Source of the DNA: Vibrio sinus
GTDB taxonomy: Bacteria; Pseudomonadota; Gammaproteobacteria; Enterobacterales; Vibrionaceae
Assembly: GCF_023634645.1 (NCBI RefSeq)
Contig: NZ_JAMKMR010000019.1
Coordinates: 1 to 64,000 of the forward strand
Direction: 5' to 3'
Length of the DNA: 64,000 bases
Each line of letters begins with the position of its first letter. Position 1 is the first letter of the stretch. Below, piece after piece: positions 45,390-53,518 of this stretch. Made by a program: the position numbers and the translations under genes. The notes under the pieces were generated by a model that saw only the letters and a program-made list of their open reading frames with translations, did no database searches and had not been told where the DNA came from.

Positions 45390-45719
45390 ATGTTTATTTA
45401 TAACGGCAAACAAATTCAAACAGATTCTCAGGGCTATTTACTCAATCACAAAGAATGGGAAGAAGGCATGATTGCCGTCCTTGCTCAAGAAGAAGGCATA
45501 GAATTAACTGACGCACATTTGGAAGTGGTTCACTTTGTGCGTGATTTTTATGAAGAGTTTAATACCTCGCCAGCGGTTAGAATGCTCGTGAAAGCAATGG
45601 AAAAAGCCCATGGGCCAGAAAAAGGCAACAGTAAGTATTTATTCAAGTTATTTAAAAAAGGACCGGCAAAACAAGCAACGAAGCTTGCTGGTCTACCTAA
45701 ACCTGTTAAGTGCTTATAA
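45390..45719 (+). CDS. tusE: Sulfurtransferase TusE
   Basis: TusE (DsrC family) passes sulfur from TusBCD to MnmA for 2-thiouridine in tRNA wobble position 34. 109 aa with WEEGMIAVLAQEEGIELTDAHLEVVHFVRDFYEEFNTSPAVRML and the C-terminal sulfur-carrying Cys in KPVKCL, the penultimate residue. Follows yccA behind a terminator and converges with acyP. Confidence 0.93.
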   Translation: MFIYNGKQIQTDSQGYLLNHKEWEEGMIAVLAQEEGIELTDAHLEVVHFVRDFYEEFNTSPAVRMLVKAMEKAHGPEKGNSKYLFKLFKKGPAKQATKLAGLPKPVKCL

Positions 45720-45727
45720 AAACTATC

Positions 45728-45752
45728 TACTGTAGCGCGAAGCGCTACAGTA
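45728..45752. terminator. Bidirectional hairpin between tusE and acyP
   Basis: TACTGTAGCGC at 45728-45738 and GCGCTACAGTA at 45742-45752 form a perfect 11-bp stem with a 3-base loop. It contains the acyP stop codon (45745-45747). The T run is short, so efficiency is uncertain. Confidence 0.65.
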
Positions 45753-46017
45753 TTTCAAAACCCTTATATTGTTTAAATTCTGTATCCACTCTTAAAACAT
45801 TATCAACCGTAGCAGTCCTAGGACCGTCATTTAACCACTCTGCCATTTGGTTGATCTGATCTTCTTCTCCACAGACTACAACTTCAACATCTCCATCATT
45901 GAGATTTTTCGCATACCCAGTTAGGCCATGAACCATGCCTTGATGCGCAGTATGATATCGAAAGCCTACTCCTTAAACGATCCCAGAAACCGTAAATTTT
46001 TCACACTTCTTAACCAT
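45745..46017 (-). pseudogene. acyP: Acylphosphatase, interrupted by a nonsense codon
   Basis: The full-length frame on the minus strand (ATG at 46017, GAGG upstream) encodes 90 codons of a typical acylphosphatase with one fault: codon 15 is TAA (45973-45975). The catalytic loop reads SGIV-stop-GVGFRYH, where the family has xVQGVGFR, so a CAA Gln codon appears to have become TAA. A later Met (45936) could restart a 63-aa product (MVHGLTGYAKNL..), which keeps the Asn in YAKNL but lacks the catalytic Arg20. The rest of the frame is intact. Position between tusE and rlmI equals E. coli yccX. A sequencing error is the main alternative. Confidence 0.85.
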
Positions 46018-46161
46018 CTTCTTCACCTCTAAACGATCAGTGAATTAAAATAGTATCTTCGGCCAAAGTACCGAGTCTATTGATTTCTACGGATTACATT
46101 GCATTTTGGGATCAGTTACAGGACAATGGCGCCCTTTCTGAAAGTTGATTAGAGAATAGAA

Positions 46162-47355
46162 ATGCCAGCGATTCACCTAGCTAAAGGACGCGACAAATCC
46201 GTACGTAGAAAACACCCTTGGATATTTTCGCGCGGAATAGACAGAATAGATGGAGATCCACAACTTGGTGAAACCATAGACGTCTTATCTCACAAAGGTG
46301 AATGGTTAGCGCGCGCGGCATACTCACCACACTCACAAATACGAGCGAGAATCTGGACTTTCGATAAAAACGAAGCCGTTAATGCACAATTTTTCGAAAA
46401 ACGCATTCGAGATGCCTATTTGATTCGACAAGAAACAATTGCACGCTCAAACCTGACAGGCTTTCGTTTAATTGCCGCTGAATCAGATGGTTTGCCAGGT
46501 ATCACCATCGATAAGTATGATAGCTTCTTGGTTTGTCAGTTACTCAGTGCAGGTGCTGAGTACCAAAAAGACGCCCTAGTTCAAGCATTGATAGCTGTGT
46601 TTCCAGATTGTAACGTTTACGAACGTTCCGACGTTGCAGTGCGGAAAAAGGAAGGCCTTGAAGAGCGCACGGGCGTTTTGCACGGACAATCTCCAGACGA
46701 GCTACAATCGATCAATGAAAACGATTTAAAAATTCTCGTTGATATCAAACAAGGCCATAAAACTGGGTTCTATCTCGACCAACGGGATAGTCGTTTAGAG
46801 TCAATGAAGTACGTCAATAATAAAGAGGTACTTAATTGCTTCTCGTATACAGGTGCTTTTGGCCTTTACGCGCTGAAAGGCGAAGCGAAACGCGTGATCA
46901 ATGTTGATGTTTCCCAACCAGCCTTAGATATTGCCAAGCAAAATGCATTAGCAAACAATTTTGATATTTCGAAAAAACGTGCAGTATTTTTAAATGCTGA
47001 TGTATTCCAAGTATTGAGAGAGTACCGTGACCAAGGCACTCAGTTTGATGTTGTTATTATGGACCCGCCAAAGTTCGTCTCCAGTAAACAAAACCTGACC
47101 TCTGGCGCGAAAGGCTATAAAGACATCAACATGTTAGCCATGCAAATTTTAAAACCCGGTGGTACGTTGCTTACCTACTCTTGCTCTGGTTTGATGGATG
47201 CCAATTTATTCCAAAAAATCATCGCAGACGCGGCCCTTGACGCCAATCGCAGCGTAAAGTTTGTTGAACGATTCGAACAAGCCGCCGATCATGTTACCGA
47301 TAGCGCATATCCCGAAGGTTTCTACTTAAAAGGTTTTGCTTGCAAAGTCTTGTAA
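46162..47355 (+). CDS. rlmI: 23S rRNA m5C1962 methyltransferase RlmI
   Basis: 397 aa (E. coli RlmI 396). An N-terminal PUA domain (HLAKGRDKSVRRKHPWIFSRGI), the EEHEE middle region and the Rossmann SAM domain with GHKTGFYLDQRDSR, NCFSYTGAFGLYAL, MDPPKFVSSKQN and the Cys in TYSCSGLMD. It modifies C1962 of 23S rRNA. It is downstream of and divergent from acyP, as in E. coli. Confidence 0.95.
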   Translation: MPAIHLAKGRDKSVRRKHPWIFSRGIDRIDGDPQLGETIDVLSHKGEWLARAAYSPHSQIRARIWTFDKNEAVNAQFFEKRIRDAYLIRQETIARSNLTGFRLIAAESDGLPGITIDKYDSFLVCQLLSAGAEYQKDALVQALIAVFPDCNVYERSDVAVRKKEGLEERTGVLHGQSPDELQSINENDLKILVDIKQGHKTGFYLDQRDSRLESMKYVNNKEVLNCFSYTGAFGLYALKGEAKRVINVDVSQPALDIAKQNALANNFDISKKRAVFLNADVFQVLREYRDQGTQFDVVIMDPPKFVSSKQNLTSGAKGYKDINMLAMQILKPGGTLLTYSCSGLMDANLFQKIIADAALDANRSVKFVERFEQAADHVTDSAYPEGFYLKGFACKVL

Positions 47356-47416
47356 TGTTTTTGTATACCAACCCTGCTACTGTTGTTTATGTAAAGGGTA
47401 AATAAAGAGAAATACC

Positions 47417-47770
47417 ATGAGTAAACTTACCGAAGATACCCAGGCAAACCTAGAACTGTTTGTCCAAGAGAGCAAATCTACCCAGCTAGTCTGGGGTCTA
47501 CGAAATGAAGAAGGTTGGCTATCTTGCGAGTCCACTGAGTTCGAAAACAGTGAAGTCATGCCTTTTTGGTCTAACAAGGCAGACGCCGAGACACACAATG
47601 TCGAAGAGTGGGAAGAATTTGACGTTTTGGAAATTCCACTAGACATCTTTGTTGAAGATTGGCTTCTTACCCTAGCGGAAGATGGCGTGCTGATTGGAAC
47701 CAACTGGAATGCTCAGTTAGATGGTAAAGAAGTTGAGCCGGAAGAGCTCGCTAAAATGTACGCCGAATAA
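47417..47770 (+). CDS. DUF2750 family protein
   Basis: 117-aa acidic protein of the DUF2750 family: LVWGLRNEEGWLSCES near residues 24-39, the VMPFWSNKADAE motif, and EIPLDIFVEDWLLTLAEDGVLIGTNWN near the C-terminus. Function unknown, soluble. It lies 61 bp after rlmI and converges with queC. Its stop codon is inside a tandem duplication. Confidence 0.85.
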   Translation: MSKLTEDTQANLELFVQESKSTQLVWGLRNEEGWLSCESTEFENSEVMPFWSNKADAETHNVEEWEEFDVLEIPLDIFVEDWLLTLAEDGVLIGTNWNAQLDGKEVEPEELAKMYAE

Positions 47771-47789
47771 CTAATGTACGCTGAATAAC
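47755..47789. repeat. 17-bp near-exact tandem duplication across a stop codon
   Basis: AATGTACGCCGAATAAC at 47755-47771 and AATGTACGCTGAATAAC at 47773-47789 differ at one base, period 18. The first copy holds the DUF2750 gene stop (47768-47770); the second repeats MYAE-stop in frame. Confidence 0.85.
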
Positions 47790-47810
47790 AGCAACTCGAA
47801 TCTTGCTACT

Positions 47811-47849
47811 AAAAAGCCAACCGCTGATCAATTCTGCTGTTGGCTTTTT
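47811..47849. terminator. Bidirectional terminator between DUF2750 gene and queC
   Basis: AAAAAGCCAAC at 47811-47821 and GTTGGCTTTTT at 47839-47849 form a perfect 11-bp repeat, with A and T runs giving T tails in both directions. It lies between convergent genes. Confidence 0.88.
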
Positions 47850-47859
47850 ACTGGGCGAT

Positions 47860-48558
47860 TTACGCTTCGCCCTGAGCTTGCTTTCTTTTGACTTCCGCGC
47901 TAATTGACTCGCGGTTACTAAGATAATTGTCCAAGCCAGCTTTTCTTAGGCCGCACGCTGGACATTCTCCACAACCATCTCCAACTACGCCGTTGTAGCA
48001 CGTTAAGGTTTTTTCTCTAACGTAAGACAAAGCTTGATATTGATCCGCTAACGCCCATGTCTCTGCTTTATCTAGCCACATCAAAGGCGTTTTAATATCC
48101 AGTTTCTTATCCATACCAAGGACAAGGGCGGAGTTCATCGCCTTTACAAATTCATCTCTACAATCTGGGTAACCGGAAAAGTCTGTTTCACATACGCCTG
48201 TAATGACCGTATCTGCACCAATTTGATAAGCGTAAATACCCGCCAATGTCAGAAACATAATGTTCCTTCCTGGCACAAAGGTATTTAAGAAACCATTTTC
48301 TTGCAGCTCATGGGACACTTCTATATTTTCACGCGTTAACGAGCTCGCCGCCAATTCACCGAGCAAGTTAACGTCCATGATTTTATGCGCTGAAACGCCA
48401 AGCTCTACGGCAATATTTTTAGCGACTTCAATCTCTAACTTATGTCTCTGTCCATAATCAAATGTAATGGCATGTACTTCATCGTACTCTTCTAATGCTT
48501 TGACTAGGCAAGTAGTGGAATCTTGCCCCCCACTAAAGACAACAACCGCTTTGTTCAT
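47860..48558 (-). CDS. queC: 7-cyano-7-deazaguanine synthase QueC
   Basis: QueC makes preQ0 from 7-carboxy-7-deazaguanine with ATP and ammonia, for queuosine. 232 aa with the PP-loop VVFSGGQDSTTCLVKA and the zinc-binding cysteines C..GDGCGECPACGLR near the C-terminus. It is 27 bp after queE on the same strand, forming a queE-queC unit. Confidence 0.95.
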   Translation of the reverse strand: MNKAVVVFSGGQDSTTCLVKALEEYDEVHAITFDYGQRHKLEIEVAKNIAVELGVSAHKIMDVNLLGELAASSLTRENIEVSHELQENGFLNTFVPGRNIMFLTLAGIYAYQIGADTVITGVCETDFSGYPDCRDEFVKAMNSALVLGMDKKLDIKTPLMWLDKAETWALADQYQALSYVREKTLTCYNGVVGDGCGECPACGLRKAGLDNYLSNRESISAEVKRKQAQGEA

Positions 48559-48585
48559 TTTCGAATTCCTAACGTTTTTATTGGC

Positions 48586-49275
48586 TTACGCAATATTCAA
48601 ATACTTATGTGTTTGAATAGACAAACGCCAATTTCTTTCAATGCATGTGTCTATGCACAATTTAGTCGCTCTATCTTTTTGACTAATGGGTTGCAGCGCA
48701 ATGTCCACATTATCTTTTAGCTTTGAGCGAGATATCAACTCATCCAACTGATCGATATCTTTGGACGTGGCGACAGGATGTTTGATTTCATCTGCGCGCT
48801 CCATAGCGCTGGTTAGCACCGGTAGTTTACCTTTCATCGCGATCTTAGGTGACACTGTCACCCATGTATTGGCGGTGGCACGAATTTCAGATGTACCACT
48901 GGTTTCTATTTGGCATCGACAACCAATATTTTCAAACGCTTCTGTTAACAATGTTAAGTCATAGGTGCAAGGCTCACCACCAGTGATAACAATGTGTTTC
49001 GCACTGTACCCAGCTTCTCGATAGGCATTAATGATATCTTCTGCACTCACACTCGCCCACAAAGGCCCATCTTGGGTTTTGTTTAAGACTGATTCAAATG
49101 TACTGGCATCTTTAGGATCAGCGTCCCATGTTTGCTTAGTGTCGCACCAAGCACAACCCACAGGGCAACCCTGCATCCGCACAAATACGGACGGAACTCC
49201 AGTGAAGTTTCCTTCTCCTTGAATAGTCTGAAACATCTCATTAATCTTATACAATTTTCTGCCGATCCTAATCAC
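48586..49275 (-). CDS. queE: 7-carboxy-7-deazaguanine synthase QueE
   Basis: Radical SAM enzyme upstream of QueC in queuosine synthesis. 229 aa. The cluster-binding motif CPVGCAWC (Cx3Cx2C) follows MFQTIQGEGNFTGVPSVFVRMQG, as in E. coli QueE. The start is GTG at 49275 in the longest frame; the family start is just before KINEMFQT, so an internal start is possible. A perfect matS motif lies within the coding region (48849-48861). Confidence 0.93.
   Translation of the reverse strand: MIRIGRKLYKINEMFQTIQGEGNFTGVPSVFVRMQGCPVGCAWCDTKQTWDADPKDASTFESVLNKTQDGPLWASVSAEDIINAYREAGYSAKHIVITGGEPCTYDLTLLTEAFENIGCRCQIETSGTSEIRATANTWVTVSPKIAMKGKLPVLTSAMERADEIKHPVATSKDIDQLDELISRSKLKDNVDIALQPISQKDRATKLCIDTCIERNWRLSIQTHKYLNIA
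48849..48861. promoter_or_regulatory. matS site (MatP binding), inside queE
   Basis: GTGACACTGTCAC fits GTGACRNYGTCAC at all positions. It falls within queE, about 35 kb from the other exact site at 13389. Confidence 0.78.
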
Positions 49276-49466
49276 ACAATCTTGAGAAACGTGACCATAA
49301 AGGAGTACACGCCTGAGGTCAAATTTATCTGTTAAATGCTAGCAAAATCATTAAACTCGTTAGAGCAGTATCCTATTTTAGCCAATTATCCTGGTTATAT
49401 CCCATTTATTCCGAGCCCTGCTCCTAGAGTAAATGAGGTACAGCAGGACAAAATAGCGGAGAAGTT

Positions 49467-50270
49467 ATGTATAAGCTAGTTGCCCTCGATATGGATGGAA
49501 CGCTCCTCAACGAACGAAAGGAAATCTCTCAACGTACCAAAGACGCCATTAGTCGTGCTCAATCGATTGGAGTCAAATTCGTTCTCGCTTCGGGACGGCC
49601 ACTAGAAGGCATGCTGCCATACCTTGAACAACTTGGTATTCAAGGAGATAACCAGTTTGTGGTGCATTACAATGGCAGTTTAGTCACTGAGCTCGGATCA
49701 GGTGAAGTGATTTACCAACAAATACTTTCTGGTAAAAATGCAAAGGAAGTCCATGCTCTGGCTGAGCAATTAAAGTTACATTGTCACGCATTCAGTTTGA
49801 CACAAGGCGCTATCACCCCTAAAGAGAACCCCTACTCTCAAATCGAGGCCAGAGTGAATGGTATAAAAGTCACGGAAGTTGATTTTGACGCTTTAGAAGA
49901 CGAGCATCCAATCATCAAAGCTATGATTGTTGATGATGAAAGCAAACTAACCAATGCGATACCCCAGATTCCTGAATCGTTTAAGAAAACATACAACGTT
50001 GTTCGTAGTTCACGCCATTTTCTAGAGTTTCTAAATCCAAAAAGCAGTAAGGGCTTTGCACTGCAAGCCATTTCAAATCACACTGGAATCGACATACATC
50101 AAATGATCGCAGTCGGCGATGCTGAAAACGATAACCATATGATTGAGTTGGCAGGGTTAGGAGTGGCAATGGGTAATGCAATGGACTCAACGAAAGAGGT
50201 GGCTGACTATATTACGTTAACCAATGAACAGGACGGCGTGGCAAGCGTCATTGAGAAGTTTGTTCTTTAG
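49467..50270 (+). CDS. Cof-type HAD phosphatase, YidA-like
   Basis: 267-aa HAD superfamily IIB (Cof) sugar-phosphatase-like protein. Motif I DMDGTLL is at residues 8-14, motif II in VLASGRP, and motifs III/IV in KGFALQAI and AVGDAENDNHMIELAGLGVAMGNA. Length and sequence are close to E. coli YidA (270 aa). Substrates of the group are phosphorylated sugars and related compounds. Converges with the acetyltransferase gene, 1 bp between stops. Confidence 0.88.
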   Translation: MYKLVALDMDGTLLNERKEISQRTKDAISRAQSIGVKFVLASGRPLEGMLPYLEQLGIQGDNQFVVHYNGSLVTELGSGEVIYQQILSGKNAKEVHALAEQLKLHCHAFSLTQGAITPKENPYSQIEARVNGIKVTEVDFDALEDEHPIIKAMIVDDESKLTNAIPQIPESFKKTYNVVRSSRHFLEFLNPKSSKGFALQAISNHTGIDIHQMIAVGDAENDNHMIELAGLGVAMGNAMDSTKEVADYITLTNEQDGVASVIEKFVL

Positions 50271-50271
50271 G

Positions 50272-50742
50272 TTACAACGCTTTTCTGAGCCATCGAATGT
50301 GACCAGAAAACTGTAACTTATCGTAGAAGTGCTGGGCGGTTTGGTTAAACTCCCACACTTCAACAAATACCTGTTTTACCCCATATTCTTCAAAGCGCTC
50401 TTCTAGTTTTTCTACTAAAGCTTTTGCCACACCAAGATTTCGATAGTCCGTTTTTACATAGAGCTCATCGATACTGCCCATTTGCACAGGTTTACTCACT
50501 TCAGACACTAATTCACAAAAATGTCCAGTTATAAACCCAACAATTTGACTTTGTTCTTTTGCAACAAAAATAACGCACTCTGGGTTATTCAAATAGGATG
50601 CAATACTTTTTTCTTTCACCACCTCATCGGCAGACTTAAAGTGCTCTGGGCATTGAGCATGGTGCTCTTGGTGAAGATCGTACATAAGATTGTTCAGTTG
50701 ATCTAAGTCAGTCGGCTGGGCAGATAGAATAGTAAAAAGCAT
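50272..50742 (-). CDS. GNAT family N-acetyltransferase
   Basis: 156-aa single-domain acetyltransferase. The acetyl-CoA binding motif A is YRNLGVAKALVEKLEE (Arg/Gln-x-x-Gly-x-Gly/Ala type) after the strand SIDELYVKTDY; the C-terminal strand has QHFYDKLQFSG, typical of GNATs. Substrate unknown. It sits downstream of prpD on the same strand, separated by a hairpin. Confidence 0.85.
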   Translation of the reverse strand: MLFTILSAQPTDLDQLNNLMYDLHQEHHAQCPEHFKSADEVVKEKSIASYLNNPECVIFVAKEQSQIVGFITGHFCELVSEVSKPVQMGSIDELYVKTDYRNLGVAKALVEKLEERFEEYGVKQVFVEVWEFNQTAQHFYDKLQFSGHIRWLRKAL

Positions 50743-50776
50743 GTGAGTTCCAAGTTAGGTTCCGCTAAAACCTAAA

Positions 50777-50815
50777 GGCCATTAACATTGGGAATGTCCC
50801 CTAATATTAACGGCC
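50777..50815 (-). terminator. Hairpin downstream of prpD
   Basis: GGCCATTAACATTGGG and CCCCTAATATTAACGGCC form a long imperfect stem (50777 to 50815) just past the prpD stop; on the minus strand a T-rich stretch follows. Probable terminator of the prp operon. Confidence 0.65.
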
Positions 50816-50837
50816 CTAGAAACGGAATCAACCGATA

Positions 50838-52301
50838 TTACGTCGTGAACATTGACAAGAATTCATTGACGGGTAATGCTTCAAATTCTTCGTGATTCTT
50901 ACATACACGCATGATTTGATCCACAACCTGTGCCGGATACAAGGTAGAAAGGTTTGTCTGCAGCTTGTTCTCTAGTACAGGAATGCCCTCTTCTCTTCTC
51001 CGTCGATGCCCAATTGGGTACTCAACACTGACTTCTTCAGTAGATGAGCCATCAGTAAAGAACACTTGAATCGCATTGGCGATAGAGCGCTTGTCTGCTT
51101 CAAGATATTCTCGGCTATAACGCTCTTCTTCAACGACGTGTATCTTATCTCTAAGTTCATCGATAAGCGGATTAGCACTGTGGAAGTCGTCTTCATAATG
51201 GTCAGCAGTAAGTGTACCTAGCATAAGCGGTACAGCCACCATGTATTGCAGACAGTGATCACGATCGGCTGGGTTGTTCAGAGCCCCTTGTTTGGAAATG
51301 ATTCGAATCGCGGACTCATGAGTTTTTATGACTATTTTGTCAATTAAGTGGAGTTTATCTTTCACTTCTGGATGGAGTTTCACCGCACACTCTACAGCCG
51401 TTTGTGAATGGAATTCAGCAGGATAGGATATCTTCAGTAAGATATTTTCCATCACATAGCTTGAGTACGCTCGCTCAACCTTGAACGGCTTGCCATCAAA
51501 CTGAACATCGTAAAAGCCCCATTTTGGTGCCGACAGCACTGATGGAATGCCCATCTCACCCTTTAGGGTAATCATAGCAAGGCGAACAGCGCGTGATGTT
51601 GCATCACCAGCTGCCCACGACTTACGCGACCCCGCATTTGGCGCATGACGATATGTTCTTAACGAACAACCATCAACCCAAGCTTGTGTTAACGCGTTAA
51701 TCACCTGTTCGCGGTTACCACCAAGCATCTTGGTTACCACTGCAACAGAGGCCACTCTCACCAGCAAGACATGATCAAGTCCGACGCGATTATAACTGTT
51801 CTCCAATGCTAAGATGCCCTGAATTTCATAGGCCTTAATCATTGCGACAAGAACGTCTTTCATGGTTAATGGGTTTTCGCCTTTAGACAAGGATAGCTGG
51901 CTTACGTAGTCAGCAACGGCAAGAATCGCTCCAAGGTTATCCGAAGGGTGTCCCCACTCTGCCGCCAGCCATGTGTCATTGAAATCTAACCATCGAATCA
52001 TACATCCGATATTAAATGCCCCTGTTACCGGGTCCAGTTTGTAGCTGGTTCCCGGTACGCTACACCCATACTGCACTGTTGTACCTGGCACGATTGGCCC
52101 CAAATGTTTTGTACATTCTGGAAATTTTAGGGCCAAGATGCCACAACCAATGGCATCGATTAGACAGTTACGCGCGGTATTAAAAGCTTCTTCGGAACAG
52201 ATTTCGCTGTCCATCACATAGTCGGCAATATCAACTAACAGTTGATCAGGAGACGGCCGCACATTTTCATCAACATTTTGGTACACAGGTTTTTCCTTCA
52301 C
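50838..52301 (-). CDS. prpD: 2-methylcitrate dehydratase PrpD
   Basis: MmgE/PrpD-family dehydratase converting 2-methylcitrate to 2-methyl-cis-aconitate in propionate catabolism. 487 aa, start GTG at 52301. Family features: WLDFNDTWLAAEWGHPSDNLGAILAVADY near residues 104-132, SRKSWAAGDATSRAVRLA, YPAEFHSQTAVE. It is third in prpB-prpC-prpD, 22 bp after prpC. Because PrpD is present, the alternative acnD/prpF pair is not needed. Confidence 0.93.
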   Translation of the reverse strand: MKEKPVYQNVDENVRPSPDQLLVDIADYVMDSEICSEEAFNTARNCLIDAIGCGILALKFPECTKHLGPIVPGTTVQYGCSVPGTSYKLDPVTGAFNIGCMIRWLDFNDTWLAAEWGHPSDNLGAILAVADYVSQLSLSKGENPLTMKDVLVAMIKAYEIQGILALENSYNRVGLDHVLLVRVASVAVVTKMLGGNREQVINALTQAWVDGCSLRTYRHAPNAGSRKSWAAGDATSRAVRLAMITLKGEMGIPSVLSAPKWGFYDVQFDGKPFKVERAYSSYVMENILLKISYPAEFHSQTAVECAVKLHPEVKDKLHLIDKIVIKTHESAIRIISKQGALNNPADRDHCLQYMVAVPLMLGTLTADHYEDDFHSANPLIDELRDKIHVVEEERYSREYLEADKRSIANAIQVFFTDGSSTEEVSVEYPIGHRRRREEGIPVLENKLQTNLSTLYPAQVVDQIMRVCKNHEEFEALPVNEFLSMFTT

Positions 52302-52307
52302 GTTTTG

Positions 52308-52334
52308 AACTATCTATTTTTAACTATCTATTTT
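52308..52334. repeat. 13-bp tandem duplication across the prpC stop
   Basis: AACTATCTATTTT at 52308-52320 and at 52322-52334, period 14. The copy nearer prpC holds its stop codon (52324-52326); the other lies in the prpC-prpD gap, just before the GTG start of prpD. Confidence 0.8.
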
Positions 52335-53448
52335 CTATTGGTGTCCATGCTTGCAGGCTTGGACCAATATATTCGGCGCTTGGTCGAATAATTCGGTTAT
52401 TTTCTCGTTGTTCAAAGATATGTGCCGCCCAGCCTGTTACACGACTCATCACAAAAATTGGCGTGAATAGTTTAGTTGGGATATCCATAAAGTGATAAGC
52501 AGACGCATGGAAAAAATCCGCATTGCAGAACAAGCCTTTTTCCCTTTTCATCACCGCTTCTACTCTTTCTGATACGGCGTAAAGAGACTGATCGCCCACA
52601 TGTTGTGATAGCTTTTCAGACCAGTATTTGATTAGCTCATTTCGCGGATCAGACTCTTTATATATTGCGTGGCCAAATCCCATGATCTTTTCTTTACGAG
52701 ACAACATGCCAAGAATGTTTGCCTCAGCTTCATCTGGTGTTTTCCAATCCTCGATCATCGCCATTGCAGCTTCATTCGCGCCGCCATGCAAATTGCCGCG
52801 GAGCGTCCCTATCGCAGCTGTGACACACGAATGAATATCGGACAATGTTGATGCACAAACACGCGCGGCAAATGTTGAGGCGTTAAACTCATGCTCAGCG
52901 TATAGAATCAGTGAGCAGTTCATCACCTGTTTAAACAGCTCTGATGGCTTGTCTCCAGAAAGTAGGTTAAGGAAATACCCTGCAATTCCATCTTCTGTCT
53001 GGTCTTCTGTATCAATTTTCACACCATCATGCGTATATCGATACCAGTAAGTAACCGCGGCTGGGAATACAGATAACATTCTTTCTACGTGATCGACTTG
53101 ATCTGAAAAAGAGGTTTCTTGTTCAAGGTTACCTAACACTGAGCAAGACGTTCTCAGTACATCCATAGGGTGAGAGTTAGCAGGAAGGTTTTCTAGCACG
53201 CTTTTAAGTACGTCAGGTAAACCTCTTAACGATTTAAGCTTTTGCTTGTATTGGGCTAACTCAGATTCATTGGGTAAGTGACCACGTAACAGTAAGTATG
53301 CCACTTCTTCAAATTCAGCGTATTTGGCTAAGTCGGCAATATCATACCCACGATACGTAAGTCCGGTTCCAGATTGACCAACAGTACATAAGGCTGTTGT
53401 TCCAGCCGTTTGTCCACGTAGGCCTGTACTTTTATGTCCTTGTTCCAT
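52324..53448 (-). CDS. prpC: 2-methylcitrate synthase PrpC
   Basis: Condenses propionyl-CoA and oxaloacetate. The start MEQGHKSTGLRGQTAGTTALCTVG has AAGGAG 7 nt upstream; the Met five codons earlier is not used. 374 aa, normal for the family. Citrate synthase motifs present: the His in GNLHGGANEAAM, GFGHAIYKESDPR (active-site His) and the Asp region FCNADFFHAS. Downstream of prpB on the same strand; 70 bp between the genes. Confidence 0.95.
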   Translation of the reverse strand: MEQGHKSTGLRGQTAGTTALCTVGQSGTGLTYRGYDIADLAKYAEFEEVAYLLLRGHLPNESELAQYKQKLKSLRGLPDVLKSVLENLPANSHPMDVLRTSCSVLGNLEQETSFSDQVDHVERMLSVFPAAVTYWYRYTHDGVKIDTEDQTEDGIAGYFLNLLSGDKPSELFKQVMNCSLILYAEHEFNASTFAARVCASTLSDIHSCVTAAIGTLRGNLHGGANEAAMAMIEDWKTPDEAEANILGMLSRKEKIMGFGHAIYKESDPRNELIKYWSEKLSQHVGDQSLYAVSERVEAVMKREKGLFCNADFFHASAYHFMDIPTKLFTPIFVMSRVTGWAAHIFEQRENNRIIRPSAEYIGPSLQAWTPIENR

Positions 53449-53518
53449 GTAAAACTCCTTCACTTAGAAGTTAATAAGATAGTGTTTTATTCGAATTGTT
53501 ATCAGTAGACTTTGGGCA

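Noticed and set aside
45745..45936. 63-aa acylphosphatase as a real short gene
   Set aside because: The same frame extends upstream through a single stop into the missing catalytic loop with a good start signal, so it is a broken longer gene.
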